Below, piece by piece: positions 52,812-62,158 of a DNA stretch of 64,000 nt (position 1 is its first letter; each line of letters opens with the position of its first letter). The notes beneath the pieces are model-generated. The model made no database searches and was not told the origin of the DNA. It worked only from the letters and a program-made list of their open reading frames with translations. The position numbers and the translations under genes were made by a program. The stretch covers positions 124,001 to 188,000 of the forward strand of contig CAVOTL010000007.1 of assembly GCA_963699345.1 (NCBI GenBank), given 5' to 3'. This DNA comes from Bog-756 sp963699345. GTDB taxonomy: Bacteria > Actinomycetota > Acidimicrobiia > Acidimicrobiales > RAAP-2.

Positions 52812-53946
52812 GTGCCTTATCGGTCGATCGACGATCCGGCCAAGCTGCGTCGGGTCCTGGAGGCGACCCTGCTCCTCGAGGCGGACCTCGACCTGTCCGA
52901 CGCGCTGCGTCATGTCCTCGAAGAGGCCCGCGCCATGACCAATGCCCGGTTCGGGGCGATCGGCGTCCTCGACGAGGAGGGGACGGCGCTGTCCGAGTTC
53001 CTGACGGCGGGTCTGGACGACGAGACCGAACGCCGGATCGGGCGCGCGTCCGAGCGGTAAAGGCGTCCTCGGGACACTGATCACCCATCCCGAACCCATC
53101 CGGATCGCCGGCATCGACGCGCATCCCGACAGTTACGGATTCCCGCCCCACCACCCGCCGATGCAGTCGTTCCTCGGTGTGCCCATCCGGGTCCGCGACG
53201 CGGTCTTCGGCAACCTCTACCTGACGGACAAGATCGGGTGGTCGGAGTTCACGGAGGACGACGAGGCGTTGGTCGGTGCCCTGGCCGTGGCGGCCGGCAT
53301 CGCCATCGAGAACGCCCGGCTGCACGAGCAGGTCGGTCGGGCGGCCGTGTTCAACGACCGTGACCGCCTGGCCCGCGAACTCCACGACTCGATCATCCAG
53401 CGCCTGTTCGGCGTGGGGCTGACGCTGCAGGGGGTGGCCTCGAGCGACATCCCGCCGTCGAAGGAACGTCGGATCAACTCGGCCATCGCCGAGATCGACG
53501 AGACCATCCGCCAGATCCGGACGACGATCTACGGACTGTCCCTCGTCGACGAGGGCGAGACGGCGCGGGCCTACATCCTGTCGCTGGTCGACGAACTGCG
53601 GGACACCGTCTCGTGTCCGCTGGTCCTCACCTTCGTCGGCGCGGTGGACGCGCAGATCGGCGCGACGATCCTCGCTCAGCTGCTGCCGACGCTACGGGAG
53701 GCGGTCACGAACATCGAACGGCACGCCGGGGCGAGCCGTGCCGCCATCCAGGTGTCCGCCGAGAGCGGCTGGTGCCGACTGGAGATCACCGACGACGGCG
53801 TGGGGATCACACCGACGCCCCACGCCGAAGGATTCGGACTGACCAATATGCGCCGGAGGGCGGAAAAGCTCCACGGCACCTTCGACGTGGCCCTCCGCGA
53901 AGACGGCGGTACCGTCCTCACCTGGGCTGTGCCCCTCTCCGCCTGA
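52812..53946 (+). CDS. DevS-like GAF sensor histidine kinase (apparent frameshift)
   Basis: The joined protein is about 377 residues. It has one GAF domain (LEADLDLSDALRHVLEEARAMTNARFGAIGVLDEEG, then HPDSYGFPPHHPPMQSFLGVPIRV) with His113/His114. In DevS/DosT the proximal heme histidine is, from memory, in this HHPPM region. A HisKA_3 box (ARELHDSIIQRLFGVGLTLQG) and HATPase domain (LREAVTNIERHAGA, GFGLTNMRRRAEK) follow. One extra base near 53038-53058 creates a premature TAA; removing it gives SGKGVLGTLITHPEPIR. The missing second GAF makes it shorter than DevS. No cognate regulator is adjacent. Confidence 0.83.
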
Positions 53947-54051
53947 ACCGGCCGGTTGCCGCGGCCCGGGCCGCCGGGACCGCCGGCCGGACGGTAGGAT
54001 CGCACCCCACCCGGCAAGTGCGTGGCCGGGAAACCAGGAAGAGGCGATGCC

Positions 54052-55173
54052 GTGTCGGGAGACCACCAGGAACACCCGCGCCAGGCGGTCGAGGGGGACG
54101 TCGTCCCGGATCTCGACCCTGCTCCCCTGGAGGAATTCCTCGTCGAGGAGGCGTTCGAGGAGGCGACCGAGGAACATGCCTCGGCCATCGCCCAGGTGCT
54201 GCGCGAGGTGAAGCCCGACGACGATCTGACCGTGGCCCAGTGGCTCACGGCCGTCCTCGAGGGGACCTCCCCCGACGAGTTCGCCCGGCTCCGGAGCACG
54301 ATCCTCGAGCAGGACGAGCCCGTCTACGGCACGGTGCCGCTGAACTCCGACGACGAACTCGTCGAGCTGTGGCAGAGCGGCATCTACCCCTACAAGAATT
54401 TGATGTCCCGGACGGCCTACGAGCACGAGAAGTACCGGCTCCAGGTCGAACTCCTGAAACTGCAGGCGTGGGTGAAGGACACGGGGCAACGGGTCGTGAT
54501 CCTCTTCGAGGGCCGGGACGCGGCGGGCAAGGGCGGCACCATCAAGCGGTTCATGGAGCACCTGAACCCCCGGGGGGCGAGGGTGGTCGCTCTGGAGAAG
54601 CCCACCGAGACCGAGCGCGGGCAGTGGTACTTCCAGCGTTACGTCCAGCACCTCCCCACCGCCGGCGAGATCGTCCTCTTCGACCGTTCCTGGTACAACC
54701 GGGCCGGCGTCGAGCGGGTGATGGGGTTCTGTGACGAAGGGGAGCTCATCGAATTCCTCCGCCAGACGCCCGAGTTCGAGCGCAACCTCACCCGGAGCGG
54801 TGTGCACCTGATCAAGTTCTGGTTCTCGGTCAGTCAGGACGAGCAACGGCGGCGTTTCAAGGAACGCGAGCTCCATCCCCTCAAGCAGTGGAAGCTCTCC
54901 CCCATCGACCTCGCGTCCCTGGACATGTGGGAGGCGTACACCGAGGCCAAGAACGACATGTTCGTGGCCACCGACACCGACGAGGCGCCCTGGACCGTGG
55001 TCAAGTCCAACTGCAAGAAGCGGGCCCGACTCAACGCCATGCGTTACGTCCTGCACAAGATGCCCTACCCCGGCAAGGATCTCGAGGTCATCGGGTCCCT
55101 CGACCCGCTCATCGTCGGTCGGGCGAGCGAGATCTACGAAACCGGCGAACTCCTGGCGGCCCGCCACCGCTGA
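54052..55173 (+). CDS. ppk2: Polyphosphate kinase 2
   Basis: The 373-residue protein is a PPK2-family enzyme that uses polyphosphate to phosphorylate nucleotides, or the reverse. Walker A is FEGRDAAGKGGTIKR, Walker B is LFDRSWYNRAGVERVMG, and the lid is KERELHPLKQWKLSPID. The N-terminal 60 residues are acidic and poorly conserved. GTG at 54052 follows AGGAAGAGG and was chosen over GTG 54022. Confidence 0.92.
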   Translation: MSGDHQEHPRQAVEGDVVPDLDPAPLEEFLVEEAFEEATEEHASAIAQVLREVKPDDDLTVAQWLTAVLEGTSPDEFARLRSTILEQDEPVYGTVPLNSDDELVELWQSGIYPYKNLMSRTAYEHEKYRLQVELLKLQAWVKDTGQRVVILFEGRDAAGKGGTIKRFMEHLNPRGARVVALEKPTETERGQWYFQRYVQHLPTAGEIVLFDRSWYNRAGVERVMGFCDEGELIEFLRQTPEFERNLTRSGVHLIKFWFSVSQDEQRRRFKERELHPLKQWKLSPIDLASLDMWEAYTEAKNDMFVATDTDEAPWTVVKSNCKKRARLNAMRYVLHKMPYPGKDLEVIGSLDPLIVGRASEIYETGELLAARHR

Positions 55174-55347
55174 CCTCCGTCCAGCCGGCGCCCGCCCGGA
55201 AGGGATCCGAGCGCATCGGGTCGCCCGCCCCTGATGACGCCTGCAGGTGGGCCGGCTCGTTTAGCATCTGGGGGCAACGCCGCGCGCATCGGGAGCTCCG
55301 TCGAACGGAGCCGCCTCCGGCGCGAGGTCCGCGACGATGGGGAACGG

Positions 55348-56886
55348 ATGAGCAATCGGCACCTCGCACCGTGGGAGCACTCCGTCGGCGTGACACCGAC
55401 CTCCGAGCGGCCTTCGGGCCCAGCTGACGTGACCGGAGGCGCCCCGGCCGAAGCGACCGGCGGAACGGGGTCCGGTGACCCCCCACCGGTGGATGGCGCC
55501 GGAGGCGCCGGGCGACCGCAGCGGTTGCGGCGTCATCGCCGGCGGCGGTGGATGATGATCTCGCTCGCCGGACTGGTACTGGTGATGGTGGCGGTCGGTG
55601 GGTGGATCGGCGTCCAACGGGCCACCCGACCGCTGCAGCAGCCGGCCCTCGCCACCGTCCGCCAGACCTCCGCGATCGTGCCGGGTTCCAGGCCCCGCCT
55701 CCCGTGGCCACCCGGCGGCCAGGCGGCCGTGTCCGTTCCCTCGCTCGGCTGGGCGGCCCAGTCCGGTCCCGAAAGCCCCGTGCCGGTGGCCTCCCTGACC
55801 AAGATGGCCACGGCGGTGGTCATCCTGCGGGACCACCCGCTCGCCCCGGGTTCCAGCGGGCCGCTCGTCCCCGTGGACGGCGACGACGCCGCCCAGTTCG
55901 GCGTCGACCTGGCGAACGACGAGACGAACATCCCCCTGCAGGCGGGCGAGGCCATCTCCGAGCGCCAGCTCCTCCAGGCGCTACTCGTCGCCTCGGCCAA
56001 CGACGCCGCCTACACCCTGGCCAAGTGGGACGCCGGCAGCGAGGCCGCCTTCGTGGCCAGGATGAACGCGCTCGACGCATCGCTCGGAGCCGACCAGACA
56101 CGGTTCGTCGACGCCAGCGGATTCCAGCCGCAGTCCGTCTCGACGGCGTCGGACATGCTGCGGATCGCGGCGGCGGGCATGGCCATCCCGGCCTTCGCCG
56201 CCCTGGTCGACGAACCCTCGGCCACCGTTCCCCTGGCGGGACCCATCACCAACGTGGTGCGGCTGATCGGAACCGACGGGATCATCGGCGTGAAGTCGGG
56301 CTACACCGGTCAAGCCGGTGGGTGCATGGTCCTGGCCGCCGACCGGACGGTCGGCGGGCACTCGGTCCTCGTGCTGGCCGCGGCGCTGGGGCAGTGGGAG
56401 CCTTCACCCCCTCCCCCGCCGGCCCCGGCGCCGGCCGTCACCTCGGGAACCACCACCACGACGACGACGCCCTCCACGACGACCACCACCACGACGGCGC
56501 CCAGGCCCTACAGCGCGTTGGAGGCCGAGTATCCCCTGCTCTACGCCGGTCCCATCGTGGTGGGGCTCCTGTACGTCGCCGAGACGGAGGTCACCCCCGT
56601 CGTGCTGACCCGCCCGGGCCGGGTGATGGGGACGGCCACCGTCGACTGGGCCGGCTCCCGTCGGTCGGTACCGGTCGTCGCCACTCGCGGCGCGAGCCTG
56701 CTGGGCATGCCGGGACAACGCATCGAGTCGCTCCTGGCCCCGGTCGCCGACCCCGGGCACGGCACACGGCGGTCAGCGGTGGGGACCGTGCGGTTCACCC
56801 TGGGCCGCGAGTCGGTGGCCGTCCCGGTGGCCCGGTCGAAGGAGCTGGTGGCTCCCGACTGGATGTGGAAACTCGTCCACGACTGA
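55348..56886 (+). CDS. D-alanyl-D-alanine carboxypeptidase (S11 family)
   Basis: The 512-residue protein is a membrane-anchored DD-carboxypeptidase that trims peptidoglycan stem peptides. A transmembrane anchor (WMMISLAGLVLVMVAVGGWIG) is near residue 72. Active-site motifs are Ser149-x-x-Lys152 (SLTK), Ser216-x-Asn218 (SAN) and KSG at 316-318 in place of KTG. A Pro-Thr linker (TSGTTTTTTTPSTTTTTTTAP) precedes a C-terminal beta domain. ATG at 55348. Confidence 0.9.
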   Translation: MSNRHLAPWEHSVGVTPTSERPSGPADVTGGAPAEATGGTGSGDPPPVDGAGGAGRPQRLRRHRRRRWMMISLAGLVLVMVAVGGWIGVQRATRPLQQPALATVRQTSAIVPGSRPRLPWPPGGQAAVSVPSLGWAAQSGPESPVPVASLTKMATAVVILRDHPLAPGSSGPLVPVDGDDAAQFGVDLANDETNIPLQAGEAISERQLLQALLVASANDAAYTLAKWDAGSEAAFVARMNALDASLGADQTRFVDASGFQPQSVSTASDMLRIAAAGMAIPAFAALVDEPSATVPLAGPITNVVRLIGTDGIIGVKSGYTGQAGGCMVLAADRTVGGHSVLVLAAALGQWEPSPPPPPAPAPAVTSGTTTTTTTPSTTTTTTTAPRPYSALEAEYPLLYAGPIVVGLLYVAETEVTPVVLTRPGRVMGTATVDWAGSRRSVPVVATRGASLLGMPGQRIESLLAPVADPGHGTRRSAVGTVRFTLGRESVAVPVARSKELVAPDWMWKLVHD

Positions 56887-56962
56887 CGTGACGGGCCTGC
56901 CCGCTCGACCGGAGCCCGGCGGGGCGCCGGATGGGTCGGCCGACGGGCTCCGCCGGGACGGG

Positions 56963-57623
56963 TCAGAAGGCCCGCTGGGCCCGTCGTGCCACGCCCGCCG
57001 GATCGACGATGACGATCCGTCCACGGTTCAGGTCGATCAGTCCGTCTTGGCGGGCCTCGTTGAGGATCCGGTTCACGGTCTGGCGGGTCGTCCCGGCCAT
57101 GGACGCCACATCGTCCTGGGTCAGTGGGATCGCCTGGCTGGCATGTCCCGCGTAGATGTCGGCCAGGTACGCCAGTCGGCGCATCACCCGTGTCCTGGCC
57201 GGTAGGTGCAGGGCGTCGAGCAACGCCTGGGAGGTGGAGCGCAGGCGGGCCTCGAGCATCTTGGCGACCATGAGCGACGCCCCCGGGTGGTCCTCCCACA
57301 GGGAGCTGAACTCCTCGCGGGTCAGCCGGAGGGTCTCCACGTGCTCGAGCGCCACGACCGTCGCCGACCGGACCGCCCCGTCATTGATCAGCGCCTGTTC
57401 GCCGAACGAGTTGCCCGGGCGCATGACGTCGAGGGTCACGACGTCGCCGCGAGGGGCCGGTCACCCGGACAGCCACCGTGCCGAGGGCGATGAGATGCAG
57501 GCTGTCCCCCGGGTCACCCTGGTGGCAGATGTAGGCGCCCTTCGGAAAGCGCTGCCGGTGACAGCGCGACAGGACGGCACGGCGGTCGACCTCCTCCAAT
57601 GCGTCCAGCAATTGCCATTGCAC
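56963..57623 (-). CDS. Crp/Fnr-family transcriptional regulator (apparent frameshift)
   Basis: The joined protein is about 219 residues. The N-terminal CNB barrel (FPKGAYICHQGDPGDSLHLIALGTVAVRV) is followed by VTLDVMRPGNSFGEQALINDGAVRSATVVA, the effector pocket, with the R-S-A core of cAMP-type cassettes. A C-terminal Crp HTH has LTQDDVASMAGTTRQTVNRILNEAR. The frame shifts at about 57446-57462; one extra G, and removing it gives VTAPRGDVVTLD. GTG at 57623 follows GGAGAGG. It is divergent from 58027. Confidence 0.9.
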
Positions 57624-58026
57624 CGTCGTGCCTCTCCAGCCATAGGCGATTCCAAGTCGCAAGTGGGGCCACGATAACCCAGCGGGCCGCTAGGAACCAC
57701 CCCGCTGACCTGCTGGGGTCCGATTGGGAGTGTCGCCTCCATGACACTCCCAGTGTCACCGATGCGACAGACAGTGGGTCCCTGGGGACGCACACTGCCT
57801 GCAGAGGGACATCGAGGGGTGTGATCCGCATGGTCGTACTGAAGTGCCATTGCCACAGTGACCGGATGCGATCCGGGGCTCCCCCCGGTCCCGGCCGGCG
57901 ACGTTCGATGCCACCTCCCCGGCGTCGCACGTCGACCGGCACACCCCTCCACGGGGTAGCCGACCATCGGGTCGGGCCCGACCTCCCCTACCGGACCGAG
58001 CGCCTTGCGGTGCAACGGAGCGCATC
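57624..58026. other. 403-bp intergenic region between divergent crp-like and HTH genes
   Basis: No gene is seen. It holds the crp-like leader (TATCGT at about 57672-57677 on the minus strand), the inverted repeat at 57725-57752, and an upstream ribosome site ACGGAG for the rightward gene. Codon-like periodicity is absent. Confidence 0.6.
57725..57752. promoter_or_regulatory. 10-bp inverted repeat, candidate CRP-type operator
   Basis: TGGGAGTGTC and GACACTCCCA are perfect inverses with an 8-bp spacer. The inner TGT-N10-ACA spacing equals that of CRP/FNR sites (TGTGA-N6-TCACA). It lies 101 nt before the crp-like GTG, so autoregulation is plausible. Confidence 0.5.
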
Positions 58027-58455
58027 ATGACCCTGCAGTTGACCACCATCGAGGACGACGACGGTGAGCGGAACCCGGCGTCGCCGGTCACCCTCACGAC
58101 CGTCGACGACGAACGCCGCCATACGGCCATCCGCGACGTGCTCCGACTCCTCGAGGCGAACCAGCGGCTCCGTGCGGCGTTGGAAGTGAACGCGGACCGG
58201 TGCGAGGCGTCGTTGCTCCGGCTGCTGGACGGAGCGGAGCCCGGCCATGTGCTCGACGACCAGGACGTGGCCAGCGGCCGGATCGAGCTCGCCGACTCGA
58301 TGTCGCGGTTCGAGCGGGCCCGGCACACGGCCCGGGGCACGTTGATGGCGGCACAGTTCGAGGCGGGCATGAACATGAAGGAGATCGGGCACCGCTGGGG
58401 AATCTCCCGCCAACTGGTGCACCGGTTCCTCAAGGAGATCAAGAGCGGCGCCTGA
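58027..58455 (+). CDS. Small protein with C-terminal helix-turn-helix
   Basis: This 142-residue protein is not a family I recognise. The middle (RRHTAIRDVLRLLEANQRLRAALEVN) is an amphipathic helix. The C-terminus FEAGMNMKEIGHRWGISRQLVHRFLKEI is a good helix-turn-helix. A small DNA-binding regulator is likely. ATG at 58027 has GGAG 7 nt upstream. It is divergent from the Crp-like gene, with which it may share the operator. Confidence 0.7.
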   Translation: MTLQLTTIEDDDGERNPASPVTLTTVDDERRHTAIRDVLRLLEANQRLRAALEVNADRCEASLLRLLDGAEPGHVLDDQDVASGRIELADSMSRFERARHTARGTLMAAQFEAGMNMKEIGHRWGISRQLVHRFLKEIKSGA

Positions 58456-58672
58456 CGTCCGGCGGTCCGGGCGGGATCCCTGGCGGGGGCGCAGGGGCCC
58501 GCGGGCCGTGGGAGACCGAGACACGCTCGACGTCACGGGGACGTCATGCTCCCGTCAGGTATTCCGGGCACACTCACCGTGGGAAGATCGTTGACGGCGG
58601 CGCGGGACGTCGCCGGTCCGCCCACCGTCGCGGATCATCGGCGGTCCCCGTCATCAGCGAGAATGGCTGTCC

Positions 58673-59343
58673 ATGAGAGTGCTTGTCGCCGAAGATGACC
58701 CCGGGCTGAGGTCGGTCATCGAGCGGGGTCTCTCGGAGGGCGGCTACGTGGTGGACTCGGTGCAGGACGGCGCCACCGCCCTCCGCTACCTGACGGCGTA
58801 CGAGTACGACGTGGCCGTGTTCGATTGGCGGATGCCCACCATGAACGGTCTCGAGGCGATCGCCACCATGCGTAGACGTGGCGATCGCACGCCGGTCCTG
58901 ATGCTGACCGCGCGGGACGCCACGGAGGACCGCGTCGAGGGACTCCTGCAAGGGGCCGACGACTACCTGGTCAAACCGTTTGCCTTCAGCGAGCTCCTGG
59001 CCAGGTTGACCGCCCTGCAGCGTCGCCCGGCGTCTGGCTCTCGACCCGGTCCTCCGGTGCGGCGACGTCGCATTCGACCCGGCCACCCGGCTCACGACCG
59101 TCGATGGCCGTGAAGTCTTCCTCACCGCCATCGAGACCGGACTGCTCGAACTCCTCCTGCGCCGGGCTCCGGCCGTGGTGAGCCGTCGTACGATCGCCAC
59201 CCAGGTCTGGACCGATGAAGCCGACCGCGGTGGGTTCGAACACCATCGACGTCCATATGGGCCGGCTCCGGTCCAAGCTCGCGGGCGCGGCCGGGCGGAT
59301 CGAGACGGTGCGGGGTACGGGCTACAGGATCACCGACGGATGA
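58673..59343 (+). CDS. OmpR/PhoB-type response regulator (two apparent frameshifts)
   Basis: The joined protein is about 222 residues. The receiver domain has the acidic pair ED near residue 7, phospho-acceptor Asp51 in VFDWRMPT and Lys in YLVKPFAF. After a first shift (59025-59035) the winged-helix domain starts LALDPVLRCGDVAFDPATRL, and after a second (59222-59232) it ends VGSNTIDVHMGRLRSKL and VRGTGYRI. Each is consistent with one extra C. Its stop overlaps the kinase ATG (ATGA). Confidence 0.87.
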
Positions 59344-60649
59344 ACGGGGCAGGAAGGCGCTGGACCCATGCCGCACGGGTCGCGCTCTGGGAGCCACGAC
59401 CGTCGTGGCCGTGTTGGCCGGGGTGGTGGCTCTCGTCGCCAACCTGGTGATCGTGCAACGGCTCGACCGGGATGCGGACGTCCGGCTCACGGCGCAACTC
59501 GAGCAGGCGGTGAGAGGGGTGACTGCGCCGCTCGAGGTAGCCCCCGGCGGCGACCGGGACGGGGATCTCGACGACGCCCCGATCTTCATCTGGCGCGTCG
59601 ACGCCGCCGGGGGCGCCACCGCCCTCTCCCTCGGCGCGCCGGCTCTCCCCCGCTACGACTGGTCCGGGGGGAGTACGTCGCTGGCCATCGATGGGAGCAC
59701 CTTCCGACTCACCTCCACCCCGTCGGAGGGCGGTTGGCTGGTCGCGGGCGAGAGTGTGGTCAGGATCGGTCAGATCCGCGGCGACCTCATCGGCGTGGAA
59801 CTCGCACTCGGCGCCCTCCTCCTCGCCGTGACCTTCAGCGGCGCATTCATCGTGGGGCTGCGGGCGTCGGCTCCGATCGAGCAGATCCGACGGCGGCAGG
59901 CGGAGTTCACGGCTGATGCGTCCCACGAGCTCCGAACTCCCCTGAGCGTCATCCAGGCGGAGGTGGACCTGGCCCTGAGTCGCGATCGTGACCCCACGGG
60001 TTATCGAGCGGCCCTGTCGCGGATCGGGTCGGAGAGTCTTCGCCTGAGGTCGATCGTCGACGACCTCCTGTGGCTCGCCCGACACGACGGCGACGCCCCG
60101 TCGGCCGCCTCCGACGCCGTCACCGACGTCGCCATGGTGGCCCGTCGTTGTGCGGCGCGTTTCGAGGCGGTCGCCGTTGCCGGTTCGGTGGAGCTGGTCC
60201 AACTCGTGGAGCCGGATCTCGTGGCTCCGGTGGCGTCCGGTCCCGAGGGCATCGATCGACTGGTCTCGGTGCTCCTGGACAACGCCTGCCGTTATGCGGG
60301 AGCGGGGGGAACCGTCGAACTCGAGGTCTCCAGGTCCGCCGGCCAGGTCATGTTGCGCGTGGACGATTCCGGCCCAGGCATTCCGGCCGATCAGCAGGGC
60401 CTCGTCCTCGATCGTTTCCACCGGGCCGACGACCGGCCGGGTGGTACCGGGCTCGGCCTGGCGATCGCCGATGCGGTGGTCCGTTCGAGCGGTGGAGGAT
60501 GGTCCATCGGCCGCTCCCGGCTCGGAGGGGCCCATATGGCAGTGACGTGGCGTGCCGCTGGACACGGACCGATCGCCGACCAGGACGACTCCGGTGCCAC
60601 CCCTGGGCTGGATCCGGATGTGCCCTCGGCTCCGGCCGACCTCAGCTGA
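59340..60649 (+). CDS. Sensor histidine kinase (apparent frameshift)
   Basis: The joined protein is about 436 residues and partners the preceding response regulator. A transmembrane helix (VVAVLAGVVALVANLVIVQ) precedes a periplasmic domain (residues about 55-150), and a second helix (LALGALLLAVTFSGAFIVGL) follows. DASHELRTPLSVI is the H-box, NACRYAGAGG the N-box, and DDSGPGI and GGTGLGLAI the G-boxes. The frame breaks at about 59370-59395. ATG at 59340 overlaps the regulator stop. Confidence 0.86.
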
Positions 60650-60749
60650 ACGATAGGCCCCTGGAGGAGACCGACACCGCTCCTCGACTCTTCGCCAATT
60701 CTCGGTTGCCGTCATGTCCGCGTCAGGCTGCCGTTCGTACCATGTCCAC

Positions 60750-61196
60750 ATGGTGACGCAGTCCGGTCGAACGGGTCGACCGACGTCCAGATCTGTCCAC
60801 GCCGCTCGCCGCCAACGAGAGGGCGCCCTCGTCCGCATCCGCACGGCCACCAGGACCGTGGCAGTGGCCGGTGTCGCTGCCGTGGCTGGTTTGGCCGGTT
60901 ACTTCAGTCAGGTCCGTCCCGGTCACAGCTCCACCTCCGTCGCCTCCACCGGAACGCAGCCGACGGTCGGGCCGGCATCGGCGGGCGGTGGAGCGGTAGC
61001 GACCAGTCAGCCTTCCGGAGCGGGTGGGTCAGACAGTGCCCAGTCCGGCTCCGGAACGACGACGAACCCGAGTTCTGCGCCGGTCGCCGCATCCTCCGGG
61101 GCGACCACGGGTGTCGGCTCCGGTGCTCTGAGCCCTCCTTCTTCGGTTCCTCAGCCTTCCCAGCGATCGGCGCCGGTCATCAGCGGTTCCAGTTGA
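60750..61196 (+). CDS. Small membrane-anchored Ser/Thr/Gly-rich protein
   Basis: This 148-residue protein has one N-terminal helix (VAVAGVAAVAGLAGYF) and then about 90 extracytoplasmic residues of Ser/Thr/Gly/Pro. No domain is recognised. It contains SSGATT, resembling the SGAT core around sites that ApbE flavinylates, and its stop overlaps the apbE start. Whether it carries FMN is unknown. ATG at 60750 was chosen; an ATG 36 nt upstream is possible. Confidence 0.65.
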   Translation: MVTQSGRTGRPTSRSVHAARRQREGALVRIRTATRTVAVAGVAAVAGLAGYFSQVRPGHSSTSVASTGTQPTVGPASAGGGAVATSQPSGAGGSDSAQSGSGTTTNPSSAPVAASSGATTGVGSGALSPPSSVPQPSQRSAPVISGSS

Positions 61197-62158
61197 GCAC
61201 GGCGACTGCGCGTCGCCGTACCCCGGGATTGAGGGTGTACCGCACCGCCCGATGGTCCACGAACATGGATCTCGTCGTGACGGAGCCGTCGGTCCTGGTG
61301 GGTGCGACCGAGCTGCTGCACGGGGAGCTCGACCGGGTGGAGTTGGTGGCCAGCCGATTTCGTCCGGACTCGGAACTCACCCAGCTCCATGCGGCCATGG
61401 CACGGGCCGGTGGTCTGCCCGTGCCGGTCTCCCCCTTGTTGGCAGAGGCCGTCTCGATCGGGCTCCGGGCCGGGGCCTTGACGAACGGGGCCGTGGACAT
61501 CACGGTGGGCGGGGCCCTGCTTGACCTTGGCTACGATCGTGACTTCACCCAACTGGCGGCCGGTGTCGATGGTGCGGCGCCCGGAGCCAGGCCCGTGCCG
61601 GGGTGGCGGACGGTGACCCTCGACCGGCAGTCCAACACGATCGCGGGTCCGCCGGGAGTCGTCATCGATCTGGGTGCCACAGCCAAAGCATGGGCGGCCG
61701 ACCGTGCGGCACGGGCCATCGGATCGGCCTTCGGGTGTGGAGTCCTCGTGTCGCTCGGAGGTGACGTGGCCGTGGGCGGCCCGGTGATCGGAGGAATGGC
61801 TGTAGGAATTGCCGATGTCTGCGACGCCGATGACGCCGACGTCGTTGTAACGGTCGCCTCCGGCGGGTTGGCGAGTTCGGGTGTCGGGCGCCGGAGGTGG
61901 ATGCTCGGTACGGACCGGGTCCATCATCTGGTCGATCCCTCCACCGGCCTCCCCGTGGACTCCCCGTGGCGGACGGTCACGGTTGCCGCCGGGTCCTGCG
62001 TCGACGCCAATACGGCCTCGACCGCCGCCATGGTGCTCGGCACCTCCGCGACCGCCTGGCTGGTCCAGGTCGGCCTTCCCGCCCGGTTGGTCCGGCACGA
62101 TGGATCGGTCGTGACGGTCGCCGGCTGGCCGACCGACCGAGGGGAAGGCGACCGATGA
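61193..62158 (+). CDS. apbE: FAD:protein FMN transferase (ApbE)
   Basis: ApbE attaches FMN to Thr/Ser in extracytoplasmic proteins. The 321-residue protein has SRFRPDSELTQL, VDITVGGALLDLGYD, the FAD-site VIDLGATAKAWAAD and VSLGGDVAV, and TDRVHHLVDPSTGLPVD near the C-terminus. There is no signal peptide, as in some actinobacterial members. The start is TTG at 61193, overlapping the previous stop (TTGA); an in-frame GTG near 61235 is possible. Confidence 0.9.
   Translation: MSTATARRRTPGLRVYRTARWSTNMDLVVTEPSVLVGATELLHGELDRVELVASRFRPDSELTQLHAAMARAGGLPVPVSPLLAEAVSIGLRAGALTNGAVDITVGGALLDLGYDRDFTQLAAGVDGAAPGARPVPGWRTVTLDRQSNTIAGPPGVVIDLGATAKAWAADRAARAIGSAFGCGVLVSLGGDVAVGGPVIGGMAVGIADVCDADDADVVVTVASGGLASSGVGRRRWMLGTDRVHHLVDPSTGLPVDSPWRTVTVAAGSCVDANTASTAAMVLGTSATAWLVQVGLPARLVRHDGSVVTVAGWPTDRGEGDR

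Noticed and set aside
52812..53060. Separate short GAF protein ending at TAA 53058
   Set aside because: The next frame continues the same GAF domain directly, so one frameshifted kinase explains both.
56404..56505. Thr/Pro-coding ACG/ACC repeat
   Set aside because: It is the low-complexity linker of the carboxypeptidase and needs no other explanation.
61265..62158. ATG start for apbE at 61265
   Set aside because: It would remove the first beta-strand region (GLRVYRTARWSTN), which the family has.
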